From Aptenodytes patagonicus (taxonomy: Eukaryota; Chordata; Aves; Sphenisciformes; Spheniscidae), in assembly GCF_965638725.1 (NCBI RefSeq), contig NC_134949.1, forward strand, positions 45,846,151 to 45,910,150: DNA of 64,000 nt. Direction: 5' to 3'. The translations under genes and the position numbers were made by a program. Of this stretch, positions 25,691 through 39,424 are shown piece by piece (within the stretch, counting starts at the first letter, position 1; every line of letters starts with the position of its first letter). The notes beneath the pieces were generated by a model that saw nothing but the letters and a program-made list of their open reading frames with translations, had not been told where the DNA came from and searched no databases.

Positions 25691-28624
25691 ACTTTCAAAT
25701 GAAAGAAGGTAAATCTAAAGCACTGTGCTTTGCAGAAAAAGCTACAAAATCTTCCTTGAGAAAGCTTTTCAAACACAGCAAGACATAGTCTTTGCAACAT
25801 GAACATCTTGTATATGCTACCTGCTAAATCTGAAAAACTAGCAATAAAAAGATAGCAAATCAGTCAAACTAAACATGTAATCCTAATATAACAAGAGTAT
25901 ACCTTGAAAAAGGTACAAACTCAAATATAAATATAGAGCAAATACTGACAGAGGTATAGCAAACCAATTTGCAATGGGATATATAGGCAAAATCTGGTAG
26001 CATAGAAAAGTAAAATCAATTATAAAAAATCCATTACTATTTATACTTATCAGTTCTAAACAAGAAAGAGTAGAAAAATTCCTTTACATTAATTTCTAAA
26101 GGAACAAAGCACACTCTCTCCTCTCCAGAATGACTGGAACAAGAAATTGATATTTTGCTCCACAGTACACCATGGTTATAGTCAAACTGAAATGTAATGA
26201 ATGCAAGTTAAAAAAAAAAGTCTTCTAAAACCTTGTCATTTTACATTTTCCACCTCCACTAATAGCAGTAACCCATTTCGGGGTTGCATAAAGCTTAATA
26301 ATTCAGGATTATCTACAGCATAGAAACATTCTGCTCATGTGCATGTTTACTCCAGCCATACTCTTTTCCTATGCTCTGACAGACGAAGCAGATTTGACTG
26401 TTTCAATATTGGCTTTGAACTATCAAAACAGAATTGATTTGAAAGTGAGGTCTTTCCGTCAATGTTTCAGTTTTGTCCCTGGCCAGACTCAAGAGGCAGC
26501 TTAGTGCACAAGAATAGGACCTTGTCTTCTTGCATACAAAAACACTTAACCCACTATTAAAAAGAGCTACATCACCTTTAGGAAGCCCCTGGAAGGAATT
26601 TTGCCTCTAGCAGTTATTTCTTCAAGAATTACTATAAACTGCCCTTGCCTGTATGGCACGTTCCTCCCAGTGACAGCATGTCTCACTGTCCCATTTGAGG
26701 AAGTTATTGTGCTAACATATATATGCATGATAAAATGTATAGTAAAAGTGTACAGAGCTGTGCTGAACAAGTTTTAAAGCAAGGAAAATACAAAAAATGA
26801 AACATATAAATGGTTCTATTTGATCAGTCATTTCTTCATTATTTTCCTGGAGTTTCATTCTTTTTTAAGATAACACATTTGTGTTAAAACTGTAATAATC
26901 AAGAATTGGTCACTAAAATTCTAAAACCTCATCACTGGAGAATATTAAGCACTGAAATACTTTAGCACCCTGTTAACTTTACAATTATGAAGAACCAAGA
27001 TTAAAAAAATAGGTCCTTATAACTATAAAAAACCCACCAGCCAGCAACAGCCAACAATGAATAACTGTAGCAAAAGTATCCTTTTGAGAGCTAAATATTT
27101 CCAAGAAACCACTCAAAATATGAATGGGAAGAAATGGTGTCAGTATGTAATACCCATTTGCAGCCAAGGTAAATAGAATAAAAATCACATTAGATGGTCA
27201 TCCAGAAACTGACAGGGCTACTCACAATGGGAAAACTGCGATGTGATCCTTCAGCTGATTAAGGAATGCTTTGCATGCAACTTTATGTAGAAGCTTTTAC
27301 ATTTCATCGCACCATATGGCAGTAAGGCAGAGTACAACATATGGAAATCCAGTCAGGCAAAGAGAAACATTAAAGAAGGAATAGTAAGCGTATGGTGGCA
27401 TTGTGAATACCTGTATGTAAGGAATCACTTTGAGTCGTTCGCTGTCCGTGTCAACCAGGACACAGCCAGGTTAGCACTGCTCTTACATTTGATGGATTTT
27501 TTTGTACATCTGTCAAGTCCCAGTTTCTTGTGGCACTCAGCTCAGGCCATTCATTACCACTGCTCTGAAGATGCTGACGGAAAGTTGTTTGGTTGGGATA
27601 TTTTGTCTTCCTTTCCTCCTCTCCCATCTTTTCTCTCTGCTCTCTCCCTCTTCCTCTCCACTGGTAGCAGTTGCCTTTCCTGCACTAGTCTTTTACCCAG
27701 TCCCTACCCCCACACTCACATGCACACTAAAGATTTGAGGCATTTCAAGCAGACATGTTTTAATTAATGTCTTATACATGTTATAATGCCATGTTATACT
27801 TTAAAGAATTTCAGCTTTCAAAGTGAACTGGTTAGATATTTTGCAGGGCTTTCCTGCAAATTGGGTTTTATTTTAAAATTACCCTTGCAAATATTGAAGT
27901 CTCCAACCAAAGGCTGCTGTTTGAATACCTGTGAATATGAATTTTATTGATGAAAAAGGCAGCATTTTAACTGATAGTGTTAAGAATGTTTACTAAGATA
28001 TTGGATGTAACATATATTTGGGTCCAGTTCTTGCAGCTATCCTTACTGAAATGGAACTTCATACAGATGCAAAAACCCAGTTAACAGACCCCTGTGTAAG
28101 GTAAAAGTTCTTTTTCTGTGCAGCAGCATTCTCTGTTGAGGGCGGTGTAATGAATAAATATATTATTCATATTACGATAGCATTGAAAAGCCTAAAGTCC
28201 ATCCACAGTCAACAAAGCTTCAGTTCCTGCTGAAGGATTTAATCATGCTCACTCACATGAAGGATGAAATATGGGAAAATGACATAAAATATAAGCAAAG
28301 TGTCAGTAGTGTCAAATGGAATGTATGTTCTCAATTGTCATATTTCTCCAATTCCTTTAAATACAGTTTTAACAAGAAAACAAAGAAAAATAGGAAGAAT
28401 TAGGAAGTAAGGAAAAATCATGCTGAAAAAGAAAAAGTTGGATAAATTGAACATAGAAAATCTTAGCATAAAGTAATCAGATTATATATATCCCAATAAA
28501 TCAAGAAAATGTGCTACTGGACTTATTTTGGCACTGAAAACTATGCCCCTGATTCATTCAAACACGTAAACATTTGAGCAGCAGAAATCATCCCACGATG
28601 TGTGATAAAATAGAGAAACCTGGG
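25691..28624. other. Gene-free AT-rich DNA
   Basis: Read on both strands with no recognisable gene or repeat. A short TC-rich patch at 27,600-27,660 accounts for two overlapping serine- and proline-rich open frames there. Confidence 0.6.
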
Positions 28625-28747
28625 TAATAGAAAGAGGATAGCAAGGAGGGAAGGGATTGAGGGAGTAAGGGAGAGGAGAGAGGGAGGGAGTGTGGAGGAG
28701 GAAGGAAGAAAGGATGGGAGGAGCTGACAACAGGAGGGAGGGAAACA
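28625..28747. repeat. Purine-rich GGGA/GAGG tract
   Basis: About 120 bases of impure GGGAG, GAGAGG and GGAAG units on the plus strand, broken by occasional T and C. It is low-complexity DNA. The 93-codon minus-strand frame (Ser/Pro/Leu-rich) that crosses it is a translation artefact. Confidence 0.8.
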
Positions 28748-29812
28748 GATAGCCAAGTATGGATCATTGGTCCTGATAAATACTCCTTTTAGATTTGACT
28801 TCTTTAAAAGCAAAACATGCATGGGGCAAATCTTGACCAGATTTTTTAGTCATAAAACTATCCATAGGTGGCAGAACCCATATTTTTCCCATGTAAGATT
28901 TACAGGAACAAGATTTCAAAGCCTATTTCAGCAGCCCAACCTATTCATTTTTACAGTTTGGAGATTAGCCAGTTCCTAATTTTGAGCGCTATATGTAGGG
29001 ATTACCTCATCCATGTTGACAAGCAGCCAGCACCACCAGCACCGTTGGTAAGAAGCCACTTCATGACTGCAAAATATTTTCAAGATGGGGAAGAAGAGTA
29101 ACTTTAAATCTGAAACAAGCAATTCTTTTTCTATATTGGCAGCACGTAAGTACCTTAGTCTGAATTTTGGCCATGACATTTGTGGCTCCAAAGGAGAAAT
29201 TAATTGTTGTTGCCAGGTCTATAGTAAAGAAATGAGGGGGGAAAATATCCAGGATTTATCAATGATTTCTGTACACTTCTGGTTTTCCACAAGCATTTGA
29301 AGAGCTCTTTTTAAGGATCAGGGGAAAATATGTACGCACAGCAGCCACCAGTATGACTGCCACACATATATATAGGAAAGCTCATTTTGAATAGAGGAAG
29401 AAATAACACCGATAGCAAGGACTTTACCATATCTCAAATTGTGAAATAAGAACTCGGGATCTGTGTCGGCTTTTTATTGCCCCCTCTTCAGACTCCTCAT
29501 CTTTCATTTATTTTGCTGTACAAATTAGTTAGTTAGATCAAAAGTAGTCCAGTTATGTCAACTCAGGCTACAATTACAATTCCCATGTCTATAAAAGGGT
29601 TTGAGCTTCTGACTGACAATTATTAAAAAAAAAAAAATTGGGAATGGGAAGAAGTGAGACAGCTACAGCCCAAAAGAATGTTTATTTGCTCTCAAATCTC
29701 TGATGGGTTGCATTAGAGTCTGGAGGTAGCCTCCAAAGAGCGATTGCTCCTGGCTTTCTGAAGCTGGTGTGTCAGCTTCGCCTGGCTGGGTTCTGGCCAA
29801 CCATCTGTCAAC
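28748..29812. other. Gene-free DNA
   Basis: No supported feature. It contains an A-run at about 29,625-29,637. Several overlapping open frames of 67-77 codons on both strands have no recognisable content. Confidence 0.6.
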
Positions 29813-30112
29813 AGAGCTTGCCTTGTTTAGCCTAGCAAAACAAAAGCTGAGAGGGAATACAGTCACTCTCTATAAACACTTTGGGGATAAACAAGGGAGA
29901 GGAATAAGAACTATGTAATCTAAGGGACAATGTTGGCATAAAAACAAATAGAAACAAACTGGCCATGAATAAATTTTGGTTAGAATTTAGAAGGCCTCCC
30001 GCAGAAGTGCAGTTCCAGAATAGCCTTCTTATGGCTGTAATGGGAGTTAAACAACTTCACGATTTTCAAACTTGGAGTTTACTCCATTTATGAAGAGAGT
30101 TTTATGATATTG
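29813..30112 (+). mobile_element. Ancient CR1-type LINE, 3' region
   Basis: The stretch from CTTGTTTAGCCTAGCAAAAC (29,822) through GGCTGAGAGGGAATA-like (29,846), the TCTCTATAAACACTTTGGGG block (29,867), GACAATGTTGGCATAAAAAC (29,926), AAACTGGCCATGAATAAATT (29,956) and TTAGAATTTAGAAGGCC (29,980) follows the consensus order of an old CR1 subfamily shared across reptiles and birds, in plus orientation. Similarity fades after the GAAGAGAGTTTTATGATATTG block near 30,093. There is no open frame. This is the clearest of the old CR1 remnants in the window. Confidence 0.82.
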
Positions 30113-31592
30113 TCTCCAAAACCAAAGTAAAATGCAGGGGCTTCCTTCTAGTCTGTTCCTTCAATAACATTGGTTATAAATGCAAGCTTATCAAAAAAGT
30201 GTAAGTTCTTAAAATAATGATGCCTACTTTGTACCAAAATATTCACCACTGATTGTTACTTCCATTCATACTGCCGCAAACCAGTTGGCTTTGCAAAGCC
30301 ATATGAATATTAGTTTCATAAGACCATTAACTGGATGCATTTCTGAACATACATCTTTGAACTTTGCATAATCTATCTGTTTTAGCACAAATTCTGGGGA
30401 GCAGCTGAAGCAAATTAAAATTACTTTGGCTGCAAGTATGAATTGTGTCAGGTAAGTGGCATTCCAGTTCTCCTGGCACAATTGGTGATGCTGTCACAAG
30501 TAACTAAATACCAGCTTTAATGCAGATCCTGTGGGGCATCAGAGGAGCTTCTATGTCATATGACCAAGAAATATATGCAGCATGATCCAAAATAATGACT
30601 GTGAGGGACTGGAGGGAAGATGTACATTCCATTAACTTTCTAGGTAAATGCTAACTCAACTATATGAAACCTTGATCTGACTCAGTAGGTAAATCCATGC
30701 TTGGATAAATCTGCAATTAAGGTAGCACTCCAGCACTCTCTTCACAGAAGTTGGCTTCGGCAAGGCTGCTGGTAGACTCACATTGCAGAACTGAATGCCT
30801 CTATTAGTTTTGTGCTGTAGCAATAGTGTTGCTGTGGTAAAGGTTGCTGCTGCTTCTAGGATTTAACAAGGATTTGAGATTATTTCAGCTAAAAAAATTT
30901 GTTTCCTCATTATTAATATTGAATTATAGCACTTGTATTATTTGTATGATATCTGTATCCCTGTTACTTTCTGTACTTCTCCAGACCTTTCTCTTGCTGC
31001 TTAGTGCTTAGTGTTGAAGAAAGGAACTCAGTACGCAGGTAACTGCACACAAAATCACTGTGCAAAAATCAGAGGATGAGACCAACACATCAGCTTAAGA
31101 AATGATGTTATTAATTCAGCAGCCATACCCTTTTTCTTCAGAAATCTTTTGTAATAATATTAATCTGAATTACCTAGGATCAGCCTTATGTCCATATTTT
31201 ACTTTCACTATGCATGATTTATTATATTTCTCTAACAGAAATGTAAAAGTACCAGTTGCTTATTGTTACTGGGAGTTTCAACCTATCAACTCCAAAGCTT
31301 AATTTCCTAATGTGTCCCATCCAGTTACGGTTTCCTATATTTATTACAGAGTAATACCGTTGTTGAATCATATATGTTAATAACTTATATTATCAGGGCA
31401 TGACTATAATAGATCAGTTATGGTGACACTACCTTAATTTAAAGCTTATGATGAAACCTTATTATGAAGCCAATTATTTCCAGAGCATGACTGAATCATC
31501 ATATGTATCACATACGTACACATACATGTATATATAAATCCAAGTACATATGCAGACTATATTTGTATATAAGTATAGCTAAGAACATAGCA
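30113..31592. other. Gene-free AT-rich DNA
   Basis: No recognisable gene or repeat. A short TATA/ACAT microsatellite lies at about 31,502-31,553. Confidence 0.6.
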
Positions 31593-31633
31593 CCCTTGAC
31601 AGCAAGAAATGTCAAGGGGGTCTGGGAGACCCC
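31593..31633. repeat. Two overlapping hairpins
   Basis: CCCTTGAC (31,593-31,600) pairs with GTCAAGGG (31,611-31,618) around a 10-base loop. GGGGTCT (31,617-31,623) pairs with AGACCCC (31,627-31,633) around GGG. The two stems share two G residues, so they would compete. Confidence 0.9.
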
Positions 31634-33551
31634 GAATGCAGAACTGTTTAGGTGAACAGAAATGGCTATTTATAAACATCTTATAATATACCTGTACTTA
31701 TTCTACAATATGCCACCTATGTTAGAGGGAAAAAAAGGAAAACCACAATACTTTTTTTAGGGAAATATAAATAGGAATATTTAAAGAGTGGTTTTAACAT
31801 ACCTGTTTTCACACTCCTCACTGAAAAAATCCAGTTTCCTTAAAATTTAGGAATTCAAGCAGCATGCGTTCAAACAGAACGATCACATTCCTTAAAGTAA
31901 CATAAAAGGGCTTTCCACACACAGGATGATCACCGTCTTGGGGGAAAACATGGACATTACTGGGTAGTTTGGAATCTCTACTTCTGGTTACCAGCCTCCT
32001 CCAGAAGATACTCTGGGTGAGCTTTCTTTGCCTTGGAGAAAATGATAACAGATGCAGGCCTAAACCTTGCCTGTTCTTGGCATTGGACTAGAACAGGAAG
32101 GAAGTAAGTTTTACATTAACTGATGAATGTCTGAAACAGTTCAAAGATTTGGGGTGCTATGATACATCCAAAGAAGGTATATTTGTGTCCAGAGAGGGGC
32201 TGAGGAAGTCAGATGTACATAATTAACTTATTTGTGATAAGTTTCTGCGAACTTTCATATAGAAATCATCTTCATGAATGATCTGCATATGAGAAATTCT
32301 TTCATATCTTTTTTATTTACTCAATATGGAGGTATGGAAGAACAGAAGACTTGCAGCTTTCATGAAATTAAAAAATAAAGTGTTCTTCATTTGTTAAACA
32401 CTGTTTTATACCTATCCTTTGCAGTCTCTTGTTCTGATCCTGAAAAGGCATTTTGATAGAAAAACCTTGGCACCTGACTAGATTTCTTCTCTTACTTTAC
32501 TTACTGTGACAGTCGTCCTGTAAAGTTACATTTCATGTACACATAACACTATTCTTGAAGGAGACAGCAGCCCCCAGTTACATACTGCTGCAGACAGCAC
32601 TGAACGTAGAAAGAAAATGATGACCAGCGTTTCCTGGGCCAACCTTACCTCTTAATGGAAATCTGTAATAGCTCTTCAGAATTTAAGTTTAAGCCAATGT
32701 TTCTCTTTAGTTATCAAATCAGATATACTCTAGAAAAGTCTTCATCTGCTGTACTACTACTACTAATTACTTTTTTAACTGGCAGGCAAAAGTTACATTG
32801 CTGACACCAGTAAGACTCCAGTTAGAACTGCTAGAATAAAAAAGATGAATTAGAGTTTAACCAAAACACTTGCAGATATGAGTAACTCAATCCAGCATGA
32901 CTGTTTCTCATCACACTTAAGACGTTTGCTGTTGACCTTCATTGGTGAGTCACAAAAATGCTCTAATTAAGCACTGTGGAGTCCATAGGAGCTAAAAGAG
33001 TTGAAAGCTGGGTTCAGTGATGACTTCATACTTGAACATAAGTGAATTTGTACTTACCTATAGGTTTCCCATTTGGAAATACAAGGGAAATCACTTTTTG
33101 TTGTGTTAATTAACATGCAGCTATTTAAACTCATTATTAAAATTTAAAATATCAGATAGAAAACAGGTGCTTAATGGAGTTAAGGTGCTGTGTGGAGTCA
33201 GTTGAAAACGTCTGACATTTCAAAGTGACTGATGAAAAGGTCAAAATAATCTTTAGCACTGTCATGTGAATCCTACTTTTACCTATCTGTGGATCTCACA
33301 AAAATGATCTCATTTTCCCGTGGTGGTGAGATGCTGTTGACAGTCCAAGCTTGAGAGAACATGCTTATTGTTAATGAATACTAATTTTTTTGCTTGCACA
33401 GTCTTTATGGAATGAAAAAAATGCAGACACTGCATAAAGTGTAGTAGAAGGTCTTTACTTTTTTGTCCAGAAATTCACTATTATAAAATAATCCAGACAC
33501 AGCAGTGAGAACATGTGACTTTCACTAAAGATGTTTACCAACACCACTGTC
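31634..33551. other. Gene-free AT-rich DNA
   Basis: Nothing supported except a short TAC/ACT trinucleotide run at 32,752-32,766. Confidence 0.6.
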
Positions 33552-34043
33552 AGGGACATGGGGAGACCGGGGCTCCCTCACCCTGCCCACAGCCCAGGAC
33601 CCCATGTCAGCCCCCCAGGGCCATCAGTCCCTGCTCCAGCGATGCCGCAGCAGGGCCGGTCTCCAGCTCCCCACAGCCCTGCCCTGCCCAGCCATGTGAC
33701 CCATTAAGCTGGGCCAACCTGCGGGCCCAAGGCCTGGCCTGGCATCAGCCCATCGCCATCCCCATGGCCTTGGCCAACCATCCCTGGGTCGCGTCTGCCC
33801 CTGACCCGATGTCCTGGCTGGACCTTGGACCCACCTCATCACCATGATATTGTCTTATGATCTGGGCCCTTGATTGGGCCTGGCCATGATCTCTGGGTCT
33901 GCACGGCTCCCTCGCCTGGCTGTGGGGCTGAGCCCTGCCTTCAAGCCCCTGCCCGGCCGGCACAGGGACTCCTGGGCTCCCCGCTCTCAGTCTCTGCTCT
34001 GGCTGCTCCCTGACAGCCGTGTCCTCTCCCTAGCCCAAGCCAT
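33552..34043. other. GC-rich block, unidentified (possible retroelement 5' region)
   Basis: About 490 bases of strongly C-rich DNA sit abruptly in AT-rich surroundings. CpG dinucleotides are present but depleted for this GC content (my hand count is about 15), so it is not a typical CpG island. Repeated phrases such as CTTGGCC, CTGGACC and GGGCCTGG, and the string ACCATGATATTGTCTTATGA (33,841-33,860), resemble GC-rich 5' untranslated regions of CR1-like LINEs, but I cannot confirm that. No target-site duplication was found. Proline- and alanine-rich open frames of 72-110 codons on both strands follow from the base composition and are not called as genes. Confidence 0.4.
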
Positions 34044-34205
34044 GTAAGAAAATCCAGAAAATTTACTGCTTGGCAGCTCTTACTTTTTAAACAGAGGGAA
34101 TATTTTATATGGTCATTAAATAGTTAAGATAGTTTTCGTTCTACATTCAGTTTAATCCATATGTACAAGCTACATACACACAAGAAACTGGAAGGGACAA
34201 ATGCC

Positions 34206-34218
34206 GTTGCTCAGCAAC
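34206..34218. promoter_or_regulatory. RFX X-box-like palindrome
   Basis: GTTGCTCAGCAAC is a perfect palindrome (6-bp arms around one C). It fits the X-box bound by RFX transcription factors, a GTNRCY half site and an RGYAAC half site with a spacer of 0-3. It lies about 160 bases past the GC-rich block. Motif match only; no target gene is nearby. Confidence 0.4.
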
Positions 34219-34829
34219 AAGAAACTGGCAAAAGCTCAGATACTCCACATTTTCAGCAGACAATGGCTCTCTGAGCTCAGCAATCAATAGCATTTAATGC
34301 AAAGGAAATGCCCGGTTTATCACACTTGCTATATAATAACACCTCAAGTGTATTTGTGGCTGACATACATAAAAACATATCTGAACTCCAGCTGTTTGAA
34401 TAATGTATTGAAAATTTCGCTCTTTTTTTGCTTGAAAGCCAGTTACAACAAATGAATTTGTTATTTGTAGGTATTCAGTGAATAATTTATGGAAACAAAT
34501 GTCACTCTATAGGTTATTCAAGAGATTCAGTTTAACTATTCACAAGCCAGGCTGTTTGAAGACAACTCAAGTCCATCATAAAAATAAAATCTGAATTATG
34601 TCTCCTTCTGTGTTCCAACAGCCTCTTCCTCCATGGTTCTTTATATATCAGCTTGGTTTTATGCATACACAGATGAGTCCCACATTTTGTTTCTTCTGCT
34701 ACAGCTGTCCTTTTCCTGTTTCTCATTTCCCTTCAGGCTTTTTCCTTCAAGCTCTCTCTTGGCCCTTCCATAATTTCTCCTCTCCCCTTAGGGACCACTA
34801 ATATCTGCTTAGAAGCCAAATTTGTGTTA

Positions 34830-35082
34830 TCCCACCCCCGGATGCAGCAGGTTGCTCCTTTGAGGCAGCGAGTTTCTTGCTTGGCACCTGGCAGAGGCAG
34901 GCATGGCCCCACAAGCCGCAGCAGAGGTGGAGCTGGGAGCTGCCGGCCCGCAGGGAGGAGAGCAGGTAGCAGCACCAGCAGAGAGGAGCTATGGAGCTAG
35001 GAAAGGTGCCGCTCCAGTGCCGGGATACAGCACAGAAACACGCCTTACAGAATCTGAATTTCCTGGTGTTGAAATACTACGG
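34830..35082. other. GC-richer patch, unidentified
   Basis: A patch rich in CAGCAG, GGCAG and GGAG words with a few CpGs. It carries a 60-codon plus-strand frame (Ala/Glu-rich) and an 80-codon minus-strand frame. No splice-site pair, domain or repeat family was recognised. It could be an insertion, a noncoding exon or a regulatory element. Confidence 0.35.
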
Positions 35083-38000
35083 TGATGAGAACTTTGTTAC
35101 AGAATGAGATTCATTGCCCTTCATTTTACTGATAAAAACTTAGGCATTATCTGCTTAATGCTCATCATCCAAATACCACCACAGTTAATCATGGGAGAGA
35201 GGGAGAGGTATTGCTAGGAAGCACTCTATCTGTCTTGCCTTAGAGACCTATCTTACAGCAGGAGGCCCCAGTGTCTGGCGCTACCTATTTTCTTCATGGG
35301 ATATAGAAGGATACCAAACAACTATCTTAGACTGGGTGCGTAAATTTAAGAAATTGAAAGTTGGATGAGATTAATCCCCTCCGATTTTCAGAATTGCACT
35401 AATAGTCCACAGGGTTTAATTAATTTTTCTATCATATCACATAGTAGTACTTGAATGAGAGCATACATTTAAAAAAAAAAAAATCTTGAACTCAAAATTA
35501 ATTAGAGATGAATCAGAACTGCAGGTATTGAGAAAGATATTAGATACAGGGCTAGGAAGTAATTCTTTCATGGATCCTCCTGGAAACTTACAATGGTGGA
35601 GAATGAGCTTTCATAAAACGTTCCAGTGGTTAAATGTAGCTTCCTCATCTGATCTGAGATATGCTGAGATTGTCGAGATATGTTTATGTTTAGATGTATC
35701 GGTATATATTTAATTTAATTTCACCCCAGAATAGTGCAAAAAATTATGCTAATGAAAGAAGAAACACCGGAGAGTAGAAGGTTGGCCTTGTAGTGATTAT
35801 ATTTTAACATTGTGTGTAGAATGGTCCTAACAAACATGTTCATGTTTAAAAGCCTCTTTGTTCCTTTTATCTCTAAAAAAATGTAAGATTTCCAAGCCAT
35901 TCAACTTTTGGTTATTAAATTATCAATATTAGTGATATTATTATCCTGCTAAAAAGAATTATATGTGGTCATATATCAAGCACATTTTGGTTTGTAGATA
36001 AACAGACTGCCTAAGGTGAAAGAATATCTTTTAAAATTTGCTACCTTCATAAATTGTCTGGATAGTGCAAATTATATGCAGGATGTAACCTAAGTTAGCA
36101 CTTCTCATGTCTTCATTCTTCCTAAGGTTAAACAGAACAGTTTCCTTGCTTTTATAATGAAAAAAAACATTCATATGCAAGACTCGGGGAGCTTTCTGTT
36201 TCCTTCCACTGAAACAAAATTATATCTGTCTTGAAAAACATAGCTGTTTCCTACATGTATCTTGAGATTTTGATCCTATATCACTGTGGGTATAACCTCA
36301 AAGAGTCCAGGTCACAAAGAACGGCTATAAAAAGAACCCTTTGAGGTTATTTTTATTTGTTTTCTGGTGTGCCTTTATGGGCTTTTTAAGTCATATTTTC
36401 TAGTTTTTATCTGCTTCTATAAAGACAGGATGCTTAATAAAGAAGACACACAGAAAAACCTTGCAGCTGAAACTCTTACTTAACTACACAAATCCAGGAG
36501 ATGGTCCTGGAAAAACAATGTGATCAAACCAGGAGATTTGGCAAAGGTATGATTTAGGGAAAACACTCAAACATGTCCTTCAAGTAATCCTGGCTTTAGA
36601 TTTCAAAGACAAAGAGTTAAAAAGTTGAGCATGATTTGAATCAGGATGAACAACTCTAAATAAAGTCAAAATGAAGTCGAAGAAGAACCTTACAAAGCAA
36701 AATCCTGTCTTCTCTGGAAGCAACACAAAAGTCTTATTTATATTAATGGATTTTTCTTTTGCACTTGGCATATTTTTTATTCATTTCTAAATAACCTATC
36801 CTTTTCATAAAGAATGAACGAAACAGTTTTATTTTTGCACTATTGCTCCTATATTTTATCTGCTAATACTACCATTTGTATTTTCATATGAAATACTATT
36901 CTCATGGCCTGCATGAGAATAACTTTTAATGGATTTTTAGTTTATGGAAGTTATTTTTAAGATTCAGAAATTGAAATGATGATATATTTTATTGTATTGT
37001 TTTATCTATTCTTATCTAATCTACTTCATTTTTATGGCAATCATTAATTTAGTACCTGAGCAACTCACAAGTTATAGGCTTTTTCTAAAGTATCTTTGTG
37101 AACAATAGCAGTGAAATATAACAGTAATATCATCACTTAACAGTGCAAAAGTAAAGCAGAAAAAAATAGGGGTCAGATTCAATAAAAGATTTGGGTACAT
37201 TAAACAGACATTATGTTAAGTACTATAATACTAATTCTTTGATGTCTGAAAATAAAAAAAAGAGCTTTTAATTAAGCAATTTGCTTATAGAGTTGCTGGG
37301 ACGAGTTAGACACCTGAGATGGCCAGTGCAAACTTGCCAGCACAGTCAGCAGACAGCTCCCCAGACTAATCAGGAGGCAGAAGGCACAGATACTCACACA
37401 GCAACCAGAAAACAGAGGCGTGTCTTGGGACTAGAGTCCTCTTCTCAGAAATGCTTCTGCCATATATTCATTTTTAATGAAAAGTGCAATCAGTCTTAGG
37501 AGTAGAGGGTAAAAATCTTTGATTACTCATTCACATGGGAACACCCAAACCATCATGGCCCATCATGGTCCTCCTGTCCATTCACTATTAAGAGAAGAAT
37601 AAGTTAATTGCTGCAGAATGCACAGCTTCAACAGAAAAGCTGGAGCGTATTTTCACCCAGCCTCTAAACAAGGAATGAAATGACTTGCACAGAATGTATC
37701 TTAGTTTAGATTTGAATCATTTTAAGTGGAAGAGGAGAATTAACCCAAGATGTTAGCTATATATCCAGTGCTCTAACCATTAATTCACTATATAGAAAGG
37801 GGTATCACATGCTGGTATGTTGTAAAAGGTGGGGTTCATCATGACTGATTTTTAAGTACTACTAATTGTATTGGTTTGTAAGGTAGTGAAAACACATAAC
37901 ATTAAATTTGTTGAAAGAGATGGTTGAAAGAACTGTCAATATGAACTTCAGAAAGCCAGTGCTTATGCATGGACTTCTATTCCTTCTCTTTCTTCCTTTC

Positions 38001-39405
38001 TTTCATTTTTTTGAGCTGTAGGTATCTATTTAAGTAGTACTTTTTAGAATAATTGTAGAGAATCCATGGATAAATCCCAGATCCTTTAAGATTATTAAAA
38101 CAGAAATTGTAATGAACTAGATTTTGCTGGTAGTCTTGATAAGAAGTCTATGAGGGTTGGGGGCTGGTTTTCGTTGAATGAAACAGAACTGGGTTGTCTG
38201 ACATTTGCTTACAGTTTCCCGTGACAAACAAAAGACAATAATTACTTGTCAAATCAACAAGAAAAGATAAACCAGAGTTAGGATTTGGGTTGACGCCCAA
38301 CAAACATCTGTATATTTCAAGAGCAAAGTACCTCTGATTTGGCTGTTTTCCCAATGATACAAGATACCTTCTTAATAAAGAAGTTGATCGAGATGATTAC
38401 CAAAGTCAAATGCCCATGTTAATGAACTGTAGGAGTACTCTAAAGTACAGGATTTTTTTCAGAAGCCAGTTATAGATATAATTAAGACCATAGCTATAAA
38501 CTGGCTAGACCAATTGACCCAGAAGATTTTGCTGGGCTGATCCCACAAGACGGCTCTTTTAAACAAAATACATACTTGATTTTGTTCAGGTGATTTGTGT
38601 TGTAGGAGACAGTGCATTGCTTTTTTTGGAAGAGTTTTGTACACGAACCTTGTGGAAACAACAGCTGAAGAATGTTTTAGTCCTAGAATAACTGTCAGTT
38701 AACCTTTAGAAAGAGATTAATTCCCAATGGTGGAAACTCCCAGGAATTTGTGGAACAAAAACTCTTCATCACTTAGATCAAATTCTGTTCCTACTGCTTT
38801 CACTGGTAAATTTTCACTAACTTCACTGGGATTACTATTTGTAATATTCTTCTGTAAGATATTCATTAACAAGCATTAGTATGCTCCATTTATGCATGTA
38901 AATATTCAGTTACTCTTCAACAAAACTCTATATTGTTCCATCCTTTTCTCCAAAGTATTTACAAATAATTATCTGTGTTAAGGAACATTAACAACTCCAA
39001 GAGTTATAGGAAAACTATGGGAGGCATCATCAACTTCTTTCATTCAATTTTTCATAACTTTAGTTTCCATGACAACAAAGGAGGCAATTCCACAAATCCA
39101 GCAGCTCATTATTTGAGACAGTTTGCTGTTTTCTCTGGAGAAGTGAAACACTTTTTTTAAGTCTCTTGTAAGAAATTCATAATTCAATGCATGAAATCTG
39201 GAGCAAAAATAATTAAAGTGAAGCCCCTCTTTGGAAACAGAGTATATTTTGTGAAGAACACTTACTGAACCTTATATCGGTTCTTTCTCCATTCCCAGCT
39301 CACTGACTTATGTTACTAATATTTATTCTATTGGTTTTCTCTGACAAAATCTGACATAATTTGAACTCTCACTAAGAAAGAAATACTTGTAAGGTCAGGA
39401 AGAAA
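35083..39405. other. Gene-free AT-rich DNA
   Basis: No supported feature. Short A-runs occur at 35,470 and 37,254. The longest open frame is 75 codons and has no domain. Confidence 0.6.
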
Positions 39406-39424
39406 TTTTTTTTTTTTTTTTTTT
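39406..39424. repeat. Poly(T) tract, 19 T
   Basis: An uninterrupted run of 19 T on the plus strand. It is not preceded by any recognisable retrocopy on the minus strand. Confidence 0.95.

Noticed and set aside
33515..33847. 110-codon Pro/Ala/Ser-rich frame
   Set aside because: It lies in a C-rich block where stops are rare. Two comparable frames run on the other strand, and there is no homology, splice context or start context that favours it.
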